This document shows, piece after piece, positions 1 through 11,356 of a stretch of DNA of 64,000 bases (position 1 is the first letter of the stretch; each line of letters opens with the position of its first letter). The position numbers were made by a program, and so were the translations under genes. The notes under the pieces were generated by a model. It did no database searches and was not told the origin of the DNA. It saw nothing but the letters and a program-made list of their open reading frames with translations. Where the stretch lies: NCBI GenBank assembly GCA_001910725.1, contig MJGA01000008.1:1054001-1118000 (forward strand), in the 5' to 3' direction. The DNA is from Phanerodontia chrysosporium. Its lineage: Eukaryota; Basidiomycota; Agaricomycetes; Polyporales; Phanerochaetaceae.

Positions 1-1
1 G

Positions 2-1857
2 GGCGGTATGGGAGGCAGCGCCCGCCCACCGGGCAAGAGCGGCCTCACGTTCGATCACATCCTCAGCCGCCTCCAAGGCGAGCTTCAAAAGAGTCGCGAG
101 ACGGGTGCTGAGCTGCATTCGTTGACGAATGCTATGAACGACATCCACGAAACACTTGGCGGCAACATCGTGCGTCACGCCACAATATCTCGTCGTCGTC
201 GTGCTTATATGCGTTTCATAGCCCCCGTCTGCAGGTCCATACCTCAGTCTCTTCCTCCGGTCGTTCCTCCGGCACAACGAGCGAACGACGCATCAGCTTC
301 CGCGCAGGCGTCTAGATCCCCCGACTCGTCTTCATCGGCGCTCACTGAGCTGCAGTCGCAGCTACATGAGACCCAGGTGTCCCTGGCGAGCCACATGGAA
401 AAGATACGTACCTTGGAGGGCATGCTTGCGGAACACGAGGCGATCAAGCAGGAGGTATCGGCCATGCGGGAACTCATGGAGGAGCGCAAGCGCGAGATGG
501 AGTTGCTTAGATTGCAGACACAGAGCCCGACAAACCTCCGGAGACAGCGTTCCCACTCGGACGACGACTTTGCTTCAGATGATGACGATGCCCGCAGCGT
601 CTCAACTGTCGTCCCTCATGAGCTCGAGCGTGTCGACGAAGAGGATGAAGAGTCAATGGCGGAGGCTGAGGAGGCCGAGCGGAGACAACGCCAAGATGAG
701 GTCCGGCCCAGAACGCCGGAGCCGACTGGCATGGGCATGCACGAGGACGACGATGAACCTTCGAACACGTCGTCTCATTTGCGTCCGCAGTCCCCCCTGC
801 ACCTGCCATTCCGGACGAGCTGGCGCAGCGGCTCGCGACATTGTCCAACCAGCTTGAGTCTGCACTTGAGCTCTCTCGGTCGCTTCAGCAGCAACATACG
901 ACTGCTCAGACCACGATATCTCTCCTGGAGTCAAAGGTTGCGACCCTGGAGTCCCTGGTGCAGGCCACGCAGTCTCAGGTGCAAGCACAAACTGAGACCC
1001 AGCAGGAGCTGGTGCGATCTGTCGAGGACGTCAAAGCAGCAGTTGCTGCTGCTCCGGCCCCTGCCCCGCCGGTAGAGGAGGAGCCAAGGGAGTCCATTAC
1101 CGAGATGCTCACACAGTGGAAGAAAAGTGTGGAGGGACGGTGGAGTTCCGTCCAGGAGGAGTGGAACGACGAACGGGATCGTCTCCGTCGTGCCAAGGAG
1201 GAGTGGGAGACTCGCATGCGCCAGGTGGAGACCAGCCTAGAGACTACGTCTGCGAAGCTCGACAGCGGGCTTGCTTCGATTGCGTCGCTCCAGGTACAAC
1301 ATCATGCACCAAACGGACATGCGAAACTCGGTCTCGTCACCCCTCCCAGCCCGCGCAGCCTTTCCGCTGAGTCGACGCGTCCACGACAGAAGAAGCGGCG
1401 GTCGAGCACGTCCCGTGGGCGGTCACGGACTCGCTCGGAATCGCGGACACGCGTCAACGGTGACGAGCACGACGAGGCATCCTCCACCAGCTCCCGGTTG
1501 CGGCATCGGTCATCGTGGACGACGGACGGCTCGGACGACGCACACCATGGAAATGGGTCGGCGAAGTCGATGGACGGCTCCGAGGTGCGCTCAAATCCGA
1601 ACATGCAGCTTCCAATCACTCCTGAACCGTCGTTACTGGAACAGCCGATATCCGGACGCCTGCCTGCCGCGCTCACCGAGGCCCGTGCGAAGGAGCCGCC
1701 GAAGGACGTGGTAAGCCCCGCCCCGCATCCCCCGGAGACCCTGGTTGACCATGCTGTCCAGCATCCGCTGAACAACATGCAGACAGCCTTCGGCGTCCTC
1801 GTCGTCGTGGCAGCCGCGGCGGCGGTGATGTGGCGAGTAAAGCCTGACGGATCATGA
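2..1857 (+). CDS. Coiled-coil protein with C-terminal membrane anchor (5' partial)
   Basis: Not a family I recognise. The frame is open to the left edge, so the N-terminus is probably outside; an ATG at 8 could also be the start. An intron is likely at about 170-233 (gtgcgt...ctgcag). Frame 2 then runs through a Ser/Ala-rich linker, a heptad-like stretch (about 330-530) and an acidic DDDD/EEDEE tract. Frame 1 continues with a long coiled coil (about 810-1290) and a basic Arg/Ser-rich segment (about 1380-1480). It ends in one hydrophobic helix (FGVLVVVAAAAAVMW) only five residues before the stop, which is the layout of a tail-anchored membrane protein facing the cytosol. The two frames join smoothly if one C is added to the run of six C at 792-797, so a single-base deletion is the simplest explanation. 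A tethering or organelle-surface scaffold role is inference only. Confidence 0.65.
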
Positions 1858-3640
1858 GACCGGAAAACCTTCTGCACTGTATGACCCCTTCATATCCTCG
1901 GATGGTTTACTCATTACCCTCAAGATCTCTCTGGAACTTGCGCCTTTTTGTTCTCCCAGCTTTCATCTTCCTCCGTCTTGCCTAGTTTGTGCAGCCAGCC
2001 TAAGTGCGAGTCGTTCGTTGTTTTGCGTTGCATATATGTATGTCTCCTCTCCCTCGCCCCTCTCATCCGCATTTTACGTTTACCTCGCCAGTATAACTTA
2101 ACCATAATGACCTTTCACGACCTATAAACCTAGTTTGTCCGTATATGATGCATCCGGTGTGGGCGGACGTTGATTCGCTGACCCCCCTTGTGCAATGCTC
2201 TGCTGCAGTCCTTCGGCACAGCACAATACGGCTCGCTGCGGGGAGACGTATGTAGTCATATGGTCGTCGCTGTGTAAGGCTGTCCAGAGTGTACGTGATA
2301 GATAGACTCGTATACCATCGTAGGAGATGTTGGCCTGTGCACTCGCAGTTCTTTCCGACATTGATGTGTCCCGAAATTCAAACAAACAGCGGCAGAAGGA
2401 GCGTGCATAGCACGCGATGCAGCTGCGAAAGTTGCACAAAGACTGACTTTCAGGTCTGCCTGCCCACAGCTGAGGGTTTCGTGGCGATGCCTTCCTTTGC
2501 TTCTCGGTGTCACATATCGACGTCAGCGGGAACCCCGTGGTCCACAGTTAGAGAAGCCCAAGGCGGTGCGAGAGAACGTCAAACGTGTGGTCATCTCAGT
2601 CCCCGACACGGCCACCCAGGGGCAGCTGCGTACCCGCGAGGATAGAACGACCCCATCGAATATTTCATTGACGCTATGAGTACACATTCCAGAGAGACGA
2701 TTACGACAGAGTATACAAGTGCGACACTCAGCCTCCTACGCAGCAGCAACACCCCCGCGCCGACGGTAGCGGGTCCTGTTCCGCGCGCGGCGGACTACAC
2801 GACGGGTTGATAAGGTGTGAAGGCGGGCCCGGGGCCGGCGGCGGGTCGAGATCCTGCTGGGAAAGGAAGGCGCGTCAGCCATGCTGTGTGGACGGGCACA
2901 GGAAAGACGGGAGGTGCGAAGGGAGTACGAAAAGGTCCGGGGACGTCTGCGACGCCCGCGATAGAAGCAGAAGAGGCCCCAGAAGGGCAGCGATAACGCC
3001 ACGGCGGCGGTGCCACAAGGACGCGGGCGTGGCCCGTGCCTGGGCTGTTTGATAGCGTTCGTTGCTAGCAGGCCGTGGGGAGCTGCAGAAGGATGTGCCC
3101 TGGAGGCACGGCGCCAGATAAGCAGAGAAGATCCAAACTAATTCTACAGGAAACAGTACATCCGGAGTCTAGGTGAAGCAAAGCAGAGATAAGGCAGCAA
3201 ACCCAAAAAGAAAAGCGGGGTAACGCGAGGCTATGACATGTCAAGGAAAGAAACATACTCTTGGTCTTCGTTGAGGGTTTGTAAGGAGGGGGTAGACATG
3301 GTCCGCCACGAGCGGGATTCGGGCACAGACAGCAGGGATCCGGAGGGGCTATGCATAGGGGGGCAGGTAGCTTGAAAACGCGGTGTGTGAGTGTCGACGG
3401 GATAGAGCTGAGGGAGCTTGCTACAGAGGACGGGGAGCTTGGGGCTGAGAGAGACGAATCAGACACAGGGGAGGGCGGCGAAAGCCGCGTACGGACGCCG
3501 AGCCACGAGACACGCCGGTGCAACGACGTCGAGGACGACAGCGAGCTGGGTGTCGAACCGGACGCGCGCAGGATTTCTTGCTGCTGGCGCTGTGCGGATG
3601 CAGTCTTCTGCGACCGCGCACCGGTATGCCTCGTAGCGAG
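1858..3640. other. Intergenic region, no supported gene
   Basis: This holds the 3' flank of the coiled-coil gene and that of the convergent DUF3602 gene. Open frames on both strands are short, have no recognisable domain and overlap one another. The minus-strand frame at 3065-3523 is Pro/Ser/Cys-rich, as expected for a reverse-read pyrimidine tract. I see no RNA gene. Confidence 0.5.
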
Positions 3641-4714
3641 TCATTCCTTGGGGTGGTCGTCCAGGGAGATCGTCGGCTCCTCCTGGATGTCGTGCTCCTG
3701 AGGTGTGTGCTGGTGCGTGATCTTCTGCCAGACCTTGGCGATGCGGTCGCGGGAGCTGCTCCGGTGCTCTGGGTCGCGTGAGTGCGAGCGCGAGCGGACT
3801 ATATTGCCAGCTCCGCCCCGACCGATGGCCTCGTACTCCCCGTGATGGTGCACTGGCAGCGCTTCTGGTGGGGGGCTCTGCAGATCTGTCAGGTTGGCGA
3901 CACCGCCCCTGCCTGTCGAGTGGCTTTCCAGGAGTCAGGTGGATATCGGGATGGAAGCCGGATGGCACTTACATCCCCTCGTGCTCGTGCTGAGCGCGAT
4001 AGAGATCGCTTTCGTCCACGTAATCTCCATCGAGACCTGGTGCGATGTTTCCCATTCCCCCGCGCCCGGTAGAGTGGCGAGGGCTATCGGGCGCACCAAA
4101 GAACCCTGGGCCACGGGAGCGGGAGCGCGAGCTAGATATGTTCCCGACGCCGCCTCGCCCGCTGGAACGCTGGGCGGGCGAGATAAGCACAAAGTCCGCG
4201 AGAAGCCATGATCTGCAGGGTGACGTACCACGCCAGACGCTCTGGAGTTCGCTTCCTCGATGACGGCGCGTTCGTACGCGGCTGTTTGTGCAGAGTTTTC
4301 GGACAGAATGGAGGCGGTGTGCGGATGGCCATCGGGGACATGCGAGGCGGCGCGGGCGCGCGACTGCGACCGGATGTTGCCTACCCCACCTCGGCCCACT
4401 GATTTGGCCTGGCACGGAACAAGGGGTCAGCAGATGTCGCACACGATGGCTGCGGACCCAAGGACGAGCGTACCCGGTCGCCTTCGACGGACAGTTCGCG
4501 GCCGCGCAGGGGGGAGTAGTTGTCTTCGCTGTCGCGGGTATTGCTGGGGGATGGCTTGATGTTGCCTGCTCCACCGCGGCCAGTGGACTTCTGCAGTAGG
4601 AGGCGCGGGGTCAGCACACCGCACAACGAGGCGCGGGCTATGTGCACGTACAAAGGCTTCACGGCCACGGGGGACGGACTGTCTGCGCTCTTCGAGATCG
4701 TCTTGGGCTGACAT
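3641..4714 (-). CDS. DUF3602 / Par32-like protein with five GRGGxGN repeats
   Basis: Five exons (4714-4652, 4590-4474, 4408-4229, 4169-3973, 3875-3641) give 263 aa with all phases closing. Exon 1 is a short hydrophilic leader. The rest carries five copies of (S/T/I)GRGG(A/V/M)GNI, roughly one per exon, in low-complexity Ser/Arg linkers. This repeat defines DUF3602. In yeast the DUF3602 protein Par32 (Amu1) is a TORC1/Npr1-dependent phosphoprotein that binds and inhibits Mep1 and Mep3 ammonium transporters, so a regulatory role at the plasma membrane is plausible. No catalytic motif is visible and the protein looks disordered. The last acceptor (CAGAG before C3875) is weak but is the only nearby one that closes the frame. 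An Amt/Mep gene lies 8.6 kb to the right. Family call is firm, function is inferred. Confidence 0.85.
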
Positions 4715-4930
4715 TGTGGGATGGTGGTGTGGGAGAGGAAGGAGAAGGACGAGGTCAGCTCAGGTGTGCGGAGCACGGGGAAAAGAGTGGAGAAAGGAGT
4801 CAGAAAGAGGCGAGCTAAACTGGCTATGGGTAGGCTCAGGATGCCGGCAGGGGCCGTCGGAGGGCAATAGATGAGCGGAAGGATTGGCATAGCGGGGCTG
4901 GGAAAGATTAGATGTGTTTCAACGTCGAGC

Positions 4931-5001
4931 TTATCGCCTGGCCTGCGCTGGCGCTTCAAGCTTATCTCGAGGAGTCGCATCGAGGTACGTGTGCACGATA
5001 A
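4931..5001 (-). promoter_or_regulatory. Cluster of three GATA-type sites upstream of the DUF3602 gene
   Basis: HGATAR words occur at 4931-4936 (CGATAA, minus), 4962-4967 (AGATAA, minus) and 4996-5001 (CGATAA, plus), about 215-290 bp upstream of the ATG at 4714. HGATAR is the core bound by fungal nitrogen GATA factors (AreA/Nit2/Gln3 type). By chance about one is expected per 340 bp at even base composition, so three in 71 bp is suggestive, not proof. Confidence 0.4.
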
Positions 5002-5212
5002 AGAGGGCCAAATGTTCGCGGGAGAAGTACTCACGGAGGTCCGCCAGAGTGTCCGAGTCCGTCGCCGTCGCGAACGACGCGGCGTCGCTGTCCGCGGCCT
5101 TGCTCGCGCCGCCAAACCACTTGGCGCTCAGGCCTGAGAGGCGGCGGGTGAGGGGGGCGACGGTCGACGCCCTCGACGGCGACTTGGACGGTCTGCGCTC
5201 GATGTCGGTCAT
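4931..5212 (-). CDS. Possible small protein or upstream exon (weak)
   Basis: An ATG at 5212 opens 93 codons rich in Ser/Arg and then Ala/Asp, with no domain I recognise. A strong splice donor (GTGAGT at 5034-5029) sits inside it, so the part up to 5035 may be a first exon spliced to something downstream. A pyrimidine-rich stretch with no clear acceptor separates it from the DUF3602 ATG. It may be a 5' extension of that gene, a separate small gene, or chance. Confidence 0.25.
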   Translation of the reverse strand: MTDIERRPSKSPSRASTVAPLTRRLSGLSAKWFGGASKAADSDAASFATATDSDTLADLREYFSREHLALFIVHTYLDATPRDKLEAPAQARR

Positions 5213-5945
5213 GGTGGAGGGGGCGGGAGGCGGGGCGGCGAGGAGGTGAGCAGGAGCAGTGTGGGCGGGGGAAAATTGGGTCTTGTACCTCGCCCGCCCC
5301 GGCGCCCCTGGGGGTCATGCCTCGATGGTCCGGATGGTGCAAGCTTGTGCTCGTCCGGCGTCATGGGATCGGCCCTGCCCTCGCTTTCCCTCCGCGGTTT
5401 CGTGTGTTGTGACCAATGGCCTCCGCATTCAGTACCACGTTCCATACGTGTTCCATCGCCCTTGGCCTCTCTCCTCCTCGTCGGCCAACATGCCGGCCCC
5501 CAAACAGCGGAGATGACTTCACTCACTGCCAATTCTCAGCCGCGCTCGCCTCGACTCAATGGCCACCAACTCAGGATGATTTCCAGCCCCCTGATGCGCC
5601 CGTCTGCGCAAGAATACAGCGGGAAAGGCTAAACATCGCCCGCTATGGCGTGGTGAGAGTCCACCACCAAGACGCCAGCCGTAGCCGAGGCCGTGTGCAT
5701 GCACCGTCGCGGTGCCCAAGGCACCTCGTCCCAGCCGCTGCCTAGAATTGCACCGCCGCGGTCAGATGACCGGACGCTGACTACCCGCGGTGAAGCATGT
5801 TCGTCGCTGCTTTCCAAGCCCTCACACATGTGCCTATGAACGTTCCTAGGACCTCAGGGCCCGCTGCCGAGAGAAGCCTCCACGGGTTTCGCAAAACGCG
5901 CTGCATGTTTCCATTCCGCTATACAATGTCAGAGAATTCCCCCGC
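5213..5945. other. Intergenic, between DUF3602 side and COG7 3' end
   Basis: Frames here are short, mutually overlapping and without motifs. It serves as the upstream region of the minus-strand frame at 5212 and the downstream flank of COG7. Nothing else seen. Confidence 0.5.
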
Positions 5946-8735
5946 CTACGACGCAGTCCACCCCCGAAGCCTAGCCACCGTCGCCAGCACCACGTCGCCC
6001 GCGGCGTCCTCGCCCTTGAGCCGCTCGCGCCCCGCGGCGTCGTCCAGCTCGACGTACTCCTTCCACCTGTCCAGCTCAGGATCCTCGATGTTCAGCGCCA
6101 TCACAATGCTCGACAGGTACCCGAGGTCGGACGCGAGCTGCGCGGCGCCGCTCGCACTCAGGAACCGGATGCCCGGCAGCACCTTCGCCGTGAGGTGCGC
6201 GAGGAGCGAGAGGCCCAGCGAGGACAGCCACGCCGCGGAGACCGCCTCGGGCGTGAGCTCGGGCGCGGGCGCCGCGAGCACCGGCGGCGTCTTCAGCGAG
6301 AGCGACGACGTCCGGCGCGAGTGGTGCGCGGGTGCCGCCGCCTCGGGCGCGGGCTCCGCGAGGGCCTTGAGCATCTCAGCCTTGATGAACGGCAGCGTCT
6401 CGAGCGAGAACGCGAGCGCATCGTCGTCCGCGTAGACCTCGAACAGGCGCGGGAGGTTCAGGAGGCCCTCTGCGACGCGCTGCATCGTGTCCGTCGGCGA
6501 GAGCGAGAAGGTCGGGACGTGCACCTCGCTCAGCGCGCTGCCGGCGCCGGCGCCCGCACATCGCCTCGCGTCCGCTTGCGCGACCCAGACGGCCAATGAC
6601 GGGTAGCCCGCGAGCCGCTTGCGCAATGGCGACAGAATGGTCTCTTGCAGCGCCACCTGGCACGCCTTCGCGAAGCCGGAGATCGCCTCGCGCGAAGCCA
6701 CGAGCAGCGGTGCTGCCTGCGCGGCCCCTGGGGTCAGGTGGAAGACCTGTGACGGCCGGCGGGCTTCTGCACCGGACGCAGGAGGCGTGGGCGTGAGGAA
6801 GGGGTCGCCACGGGACTGGCTCTGTGTATTCAACGGATCTGGGTCTACGCGCTCGAGGAGATCGTGCAATTCCATGCTGTTCAGGCTCGATTGCGCCAAT
6901 AGTCGGACGGCGCCTCGTGTCGTCCCAGAAATGTGCAGCCCAGTCGGGTCGGCACGCATCAGTCTGAATGTGTGAGACACCTGGACGAGCGAGCCGCGCA
7001 GCTTGCTCTCAAACTTGAGTACTCTGTCGTGCAGGTCCCGGACGGCCTCTAGCGTGTGCAACAGGGCCTGGATGTCGGCCCAGTCTTTCGGCGTGTAGTC
7101 CAAGTCGGAGAGATCTCCAGATGCCGAAGCCATAGGATTGGCTAGCGACGACTGCGTGGATGATACCTCCGCTTTTGAGTTGTCGACGAACGTTTTGAGG
7201 AGGGTGTCCAGGGCGTCAACCAGTCCCGCCGCTGCGTAGCCATGGGTGAACGCCAGGCAACGGGTGATTGCCTCATCTGCCGCGCTGAAGACGTCTACGG
7301 ACCGCTCCCTGATTAGCCGTGCCCTGTCCTGGCTGGAGCCGGGCTCCTCGCGCATTATTTCCCGGAGGGCATCTTTGAGATAACGCCGCTCCCAGGAACC
7401 ATAGTCGTTTTGGAAGTCGAGGAACGGCTCAAAAAGTTCCTGGTCCCAGGTAGGCTGTGACGCATCGACAGGGTTCGCGAGTGGGTGTCCGCTGATAGAG
7501 GCCCGATGTGGACCTATACGCCTCGACATGGACATACGGGTGGACGAGCGCCTGCGAAGGTGGCCCTTATTCTGTGATCCGTCGCCCTCGCCCTGTGACG
7601 GAGCCGGCTGTGACGCGAACCCGATCTTCTCCAGGATCCTATCTGTTGCGAGTGCAAACTCCTGGGTCGCCTGGTACGCCGCGATAAGCTGGGGAAGGGC
7701 CCGCGCGCCATGATGCCCGGCGACCGCAGAGAGGCGCTCGGGGAAGCTTGGCTGGAGGGAAGATAAGGTGGACGTGATCAAGGTCGACAGCGTGTGCTGG
7801 GGATCCGGGAATATGGCCGAGATGGCAGTGCGCTCCGTCGCGAGCATTGCGAGGAACGCCTGGAAGAACGTGGGCAGGAACTGCGTGAACGTCGGTGCGT
7901 CCGCGGCCTCGTGCTCGCAGTCGCGCAGGCGCGCGTGCTGCCACAGCTCGAGCAGCGCGGCCTTGCGCGAGCCGTAGTAGTAGTTCCGGAACTCGCTCTC
8001 GCGCTGGATGTTGCAGAAGATCGCAAAGTAGTTGCGGCAGACCGCGACGTCCTGCGAGTTCACGGCCGCGACGAGTGCGGAACTGAGTGCGGCCTCGAGC
8101 TGGTTCTGGAGGCTCACCATGAGCGTGCGGCGCGCGTCGTACTCGGGCGTGCCCTCAAAGACAACCATACTCTTGCTCGCCTCGGACAGCCGCTCCGCCG
8201 CACGCTCGTACGCCTGCTCGCCGAGCAGCGAGATCACGTCGGACTCGAGCGTGCTCCAGCTCTCAGCCTCCTTGAGCACCTCCCGCGCGGCTTCCATGTT
8301 GCGCTTCACGGTGTCGAGGAAGTGCAGGCGGTCCAGTGCAGCGTTCGTGTCCGCGGCGACGGATGCCGTCGACTTGGCCTCGACATTGTGAAGGAGCGCT
8401 TGCAGCGAAAGCGCGCCTTCGCGCATGAAGTGCAGGTCGTACGTCAGGCGAGACGCACCGCGAGAGATGTCGTCAATCAGACGTTCGACTTGCGTGGTCG
8501 TGTCTTCGCTGGCGAGCTCTATCGTGCCGACGAGCTGCGTGACGCGTCTGTCCAAGTCGACCAGAGCAGTAGGCTGCGACGCCGGCGCAGAGGCCAGTGT
8601 CTCATCCACGTCAAGGATGTCGTTGATCCATGATACAACGTCTTCGTGATTCTCCAGAGACTCAAGAAGCTCGTCTGCGGTGAGGTTGAGAGTCGCGTCC
8701 TCGGAGGGGCTCGCAGTCTCCGCGACAGCGTCCAT
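5946..8735 (-). CDS. COG7: Conserved oligomeric Golgi complex subunit 7 (COG7)
   Basis: One uninterrupted 929-codon frame, the longest in the window, with ATG at 8735. The N-terminal third matches the COG7 pattern: an acidic start with a V-x-W-I-N motif (the VSWINDIL segment), then an amphipathic helical region with EDTTTQVERLIDDI, a KEAESWSTLE segment close to the EADKWSTL of animal COG7, and an F-x-G-T-P-E-Y segment like the VDTPDY of COG7. The remainder is all-helical, as expected for a CATCHR tether. COG7 is a lobe B subunit of the COG complex, which tethers retrograde vesicles at the Golgi and keeps glycosylation enzymes in place. The size exceeds the human protein (about 770 aa) because of Ser/Pro/Ala-rich inserts, for example near the RRRSSTRMSMSRR segment. 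Lack of introns is notable beside its intron-rich neighbours. Confidence 0.88.
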   Translation of the reverse strand: MDAVAETASPSEDATLNLTADELLESLENHEDVVSWINDILDVDETLASAPASQPTALVDLDRRVTQLVGTIELASEDTTTQVERLIDDISRGASRLTYDLHFMREGALSLQALLHNVEAKSTASVAADTNAALDRLHFLDTVKRNMEAAREVLKEAESWSTLESDVISLLGEQAYERAAERLSEASKSMVVFEGTPEYDARRTLMVSLQNQLEAALSSALVAAVNSQDVAVCRNYFAIFCNIQRESEFRNYYYGSRKAALLELWQHARLRDCEHEAADAPTFTQFLPTFFQAFLAMLATERTAISAIFPDPQHTLSTLITSTLSSLQPSFPERLSAVAGHHGARALPQLIAAYQATQEFALATDRILEKIGFASQPAPSQGEGDGSQNKGHLRRRSSTRMSMSRRIGPHRASISGHPLANPVDASQPTWDQELFEPFLDFQNDYGSWERRYLKDALREIMREEPGSSQDRARLIRERSVDVFSAADEAITRCLAFTHGYAAAGLVDALDTLLKTFVDNSKAEVSSTQSSLANPMASASGDLSDLDYTPKDWADIQALLHTLEAVRDLHDRVLKFESKLRGSLVQVSHTFRLMRADPTGLHISGTTRGAVRLLAQSSLNSMELHDLLERVDPDPLNTQSQSRGDPFLTPTPPASGAEARRPSQVFHLTPGAAQAAPLLVASREAISGFAKACQVALQETILSPLRKRLAGYPSLAVWVAQADARRCAGAGAGSALSEVHVPTFSLSPTDTMQRVAEGLLNLPRLFEVYADDDALAFSLETLPFIKAEMLKALAEPAPEAAAPAHHSRRTSSLSLKTPPVLAAPAPELTPEAVSAAWLSSLGLSLLAHLTAKVLPGIRFLSASGAAQLASDLGYLSSIVMALNIEDPELDRWKEYVELDDAAGRERLKGEDAAGDVVLATVARLRGWTAS

Positions 8736-9077
8736 CTACGAACACGCTCTTCAGACATTTGACGGAGGGGCGAATGCGGCTGGCCTTCTCGCTCACGTTT
8801 GCAAGACTGAGCACCCAATTCTAGCACCTGAGCAATGCGCGCAAGGCCTGCGAGTGTTCAAGGTATCCAGAAGCTGTGGAAGGGTATCGAGCGTAGTAGA
8901 CGAAGGCGGTCGGTGTCAAGATAGCTATGGGCGCTTACACGCGCGGATCTGCGATTGGTCCTTCTTACAGTGGACCTTCGTCCGCTGTAAAGTTCAGTCC
9001 ATGGCAAGATCTGACATTATGCAAACCAGTAGAAAATGAAAGTAGACAGGGTGTATATAGTAACAGGGCGACAAGAG
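8736..9077. other. Upstream region of COG7
   Basis: Short intergenic stretch between the COG7 start and the 3' end of the next minus-strand gene. No additional coding or RNA feature recognised. Confidence 0.5.
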
Positions 9078-10204
9078 CTATGTAGCGACCTGGACATGCC
9101 CGCTCTGCTCCCTCCACTGCCTGAGCCAGTCAAACGGCTGGTTCTGCTTGTTCAGGGCCTTTTCAATTTTGTTGAGCGTCCAGGTCAGCCAGGCCTTGTC
9201 TTTCCGCTGGTTCCGCTGGAGCGGGTCAGTCGGGTACACCCAGGCCTCGGGCTTGGTCTTGCTCAGCAGATCCTGCAGCGCGGGCACGAGGGCGTTCGCG
9301 ACCGTGAGTGACTCGGGCGTGGCGGCCTTGAAGCATGCCGAGGTAAGCATCGCGCACGCGACGAGATCATTCGATATCGCAGGCAGCTTGTAGATGCCGT
9401 AGAGCGCAGAGAGGGTGATGGACTTCTCGAGCGGGTGCTCGACGTGCAGGGAGTGAAGCAGCTGGCGGGCGGCCTTCGGGTCCACGAGGTCAACGCCATA
9501 CTTCGGGTGGTCGCTGAACACCTTCAAGGCGAGGTCAGGGCAGTGGAGCTCTTCGCAACGACCTGCAGCAAGCGACATGACCTGGTGAACACGGCGAAGC
9601 AGAAGGACGGAGGCGTGGTACGCACGGATAAACGCCATAACCATCTTTGGCTTCCACTCCCGCCGCGACTCACGCCACTTTGGAAAGACCTCCGCAACCT
9701 GCTCGAGCTGCTCCTTCGTCATCGCGAGGCCGAAGAGGTGCTGCCACGCCGTGTCGCGCACTTGCTCGGGCTTGTGTGCGGCCTTCGCGGGCGGGTGCAG
9801 CCCGATGCGCTCGTCAACAAACGCTAGGAGGGTGTTGAACCGCTCCAAACGCTGTTCAGCATCGAGCTTTCCGCGCAGCTTGGGGCCCTTGCGCTCCGCG
9901 GGCGCAGACGCAGCCTTCGTCTTCTGCGCCGGCTCGCCCGCATCAAAAAGCGAGCCGCTGTCGCCAAACAGGGAGTCGTCCTCCGTCGCAAAGAGGTCGT
10001 CCGACGCCGCGGCCTTCTTCTTCTTCAGCGCTGCAGGCACAGGAGACGTGTGAGCACGGGGCGAGCCAGCGGGCGAGCGCGGCAGGAAGGCGTACCGACG
10101 GGGCTCTGGTGGATGCCGCGCCATGCGGGCACGCTGCGTGCAGCGTTCCCGAGGGCGTGTATGCGCGGCCGTGCGGCCTGCTGGGCGCGGACGAGGGCGA
10201 GCAT
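9078..10204 (-). CDS. Mitochondrial protein, Mtf2-like
   Basis: Two exons, 10204-10096 and 10030-9078, with a 65-nt GTACGC...CTGCAG intron, encode 353 aa. The simple open frame starting at 10229 reads through the intron and hides the real N-terminus. In the spliced frame the protein starts MLALVRAQQAARPRIHALG and continues through RSVPAWRGIHQSPV, an Arg/Ala-rich amphipathic presequence typical of mitochondrial import. After an acidic linker (DDLFATEDDSLFGD) comes a helical domain with W-Q-H-L-F-G-L, FPKWRESRR, RCEELHCPDLALKVF, AARQLLHSLH and ISNDLVACAMLTSACFKAA. This resembles the C-terminal domain of fungal Mtf2-type proteins, linked to mitochondrial RNA handling and translation. The family call comes from remembered pattern and is moderate. 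Mitochondrial location is well supported. Confidence 0.6.
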
Positions 10205-11312
10205 GCCTGGGGTTTTGGAAGGAGTTCACCGCACAGAGCGGACGAACGCCGAGAGTTCACACGGGCGTTGCCGAAATAGGGCGGGTCGCCAAACAGCGCC
10301 AAATATTGGCCGACGGCGGGGCGGGCGCCTACACGTGGTAATTTTCCTCCCCCGTCGCCCGACGCGTTCACCGCTGCATGCATGCGCAGACCTGCTCCCC
10401 GCAAGTCAGGCCGCTGGTTGCTAGAGCTAATGTCACAGTCTTTGGCTGCGAAGACAGAGTATTGGCCGCAGCGTGTGCCGTCAGAGCTCTTATCAGCATT
10501 ATCGAGGGCGCATCACCGAAGCGAGCACACCCAGGCGTGGTCAGACGCGTCGGAGACGTGACTCTTTCGGTAGGCAAGCATAGAAACATTGAACATGCTC
10601 TAAGAAGGCCCTGCAGCTGTACAGAGCACGCAGGGTTTATGTGTCCATGGCAAGTGACCTAGATTCTCCATGTAGCGAAACGTACTCACGACCTCTCGAC
10701 CCCCCGACAGACCCGGGGCACGCGCACAATCGAGAGCGGCCTCAGGGCGCATGTTCGCCTGCCAACTCATGACACGCGCGGAAACCTCGTCCATACAATG
10801 ACCGTCCGCTGCCGGCGCTTTGCCCCAACGGGCCTCTTGCACCGGTGTCGTGCGACCAACTACCCCAAAGACGATGCGCAGCCCGTGAAGAGACGTACAC
10901 GCGAAGGAACAGCTGTGCTGTGCACCTCGCCGTGACCTGCAGTTTTGCTTCGAGCGAGGAATGACCGTGTCGTGACCCGTTGAAGTTCAGGGTCTCGAGC
11001 AACTACGGCCAGTCTCGCCCTTGTACTGTAAGTGCTTGGAAGATGGCTAGTGCCTGTGGCTGAGCGAAATCTTCTTCCGTGGCGTTTGACTCTGGCTGAC
11101 TCTTGCCCGGGCGTACAGAGATGGACATGCCAAACATCGAGGGACGCCACTGGGAAGGGATGCCGCGACGGCTTCGCAGGGCTAGGGACACGCCAGGCAC
11201 GCATCGATATCTCGGACGAGCTTCGAAGGCACTCAATCAAGTTGAGTTTGGAAGTTCCTTTCCGACGGTACGTACGCTGTGCAGAGATAAGAGGGCGCGC
11301 GACGATGACATA
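10205..11312. other. Intergenic, no supported gene
   Basis: Frames on both strands overlap heavily and carry no motifs. The region includes the promoter of the Mtf2-like gene and reaches the left end of the inverted-repeat element. Confidence 0.45.
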
Positions 11313-11356
11313 AGTCCTAAGCAATTCCAAACTGCGTGAGCAGGGCTCAGCTCGAG
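11313..11356 (+). repeat. Left terminal inverted repeat
   Basis: 44 bp, perfect inverted match to 12354-12397. The outer boundary is set where identity stops next to the ATA flank. Two TTAGGG-like units (around 11445 and 11466) lie just inside, within the element. Confidence 0.85.

Noticed and set aside
8..1075. One continuous 355-codon gene ending at 1075
   Set aside because: Past about 797 the frame becomes Arg/Leu/Ser-rich while the coiled coil continues in frame 1; a single-base loss in a C run explains it better.
3065..3523. Ser/Pro/Leu-rich minus-strand frame that could be a secreted protein
   Set aside because: Composition is that of a pyrimidine-rich 3' flank; no signal peptide pattern at its start and no homology recognised.
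7794..8633. 279-codon plus-strand frame
   Set aside because: Exact antisense of the COG7 coding region; a shadow of codon bias.
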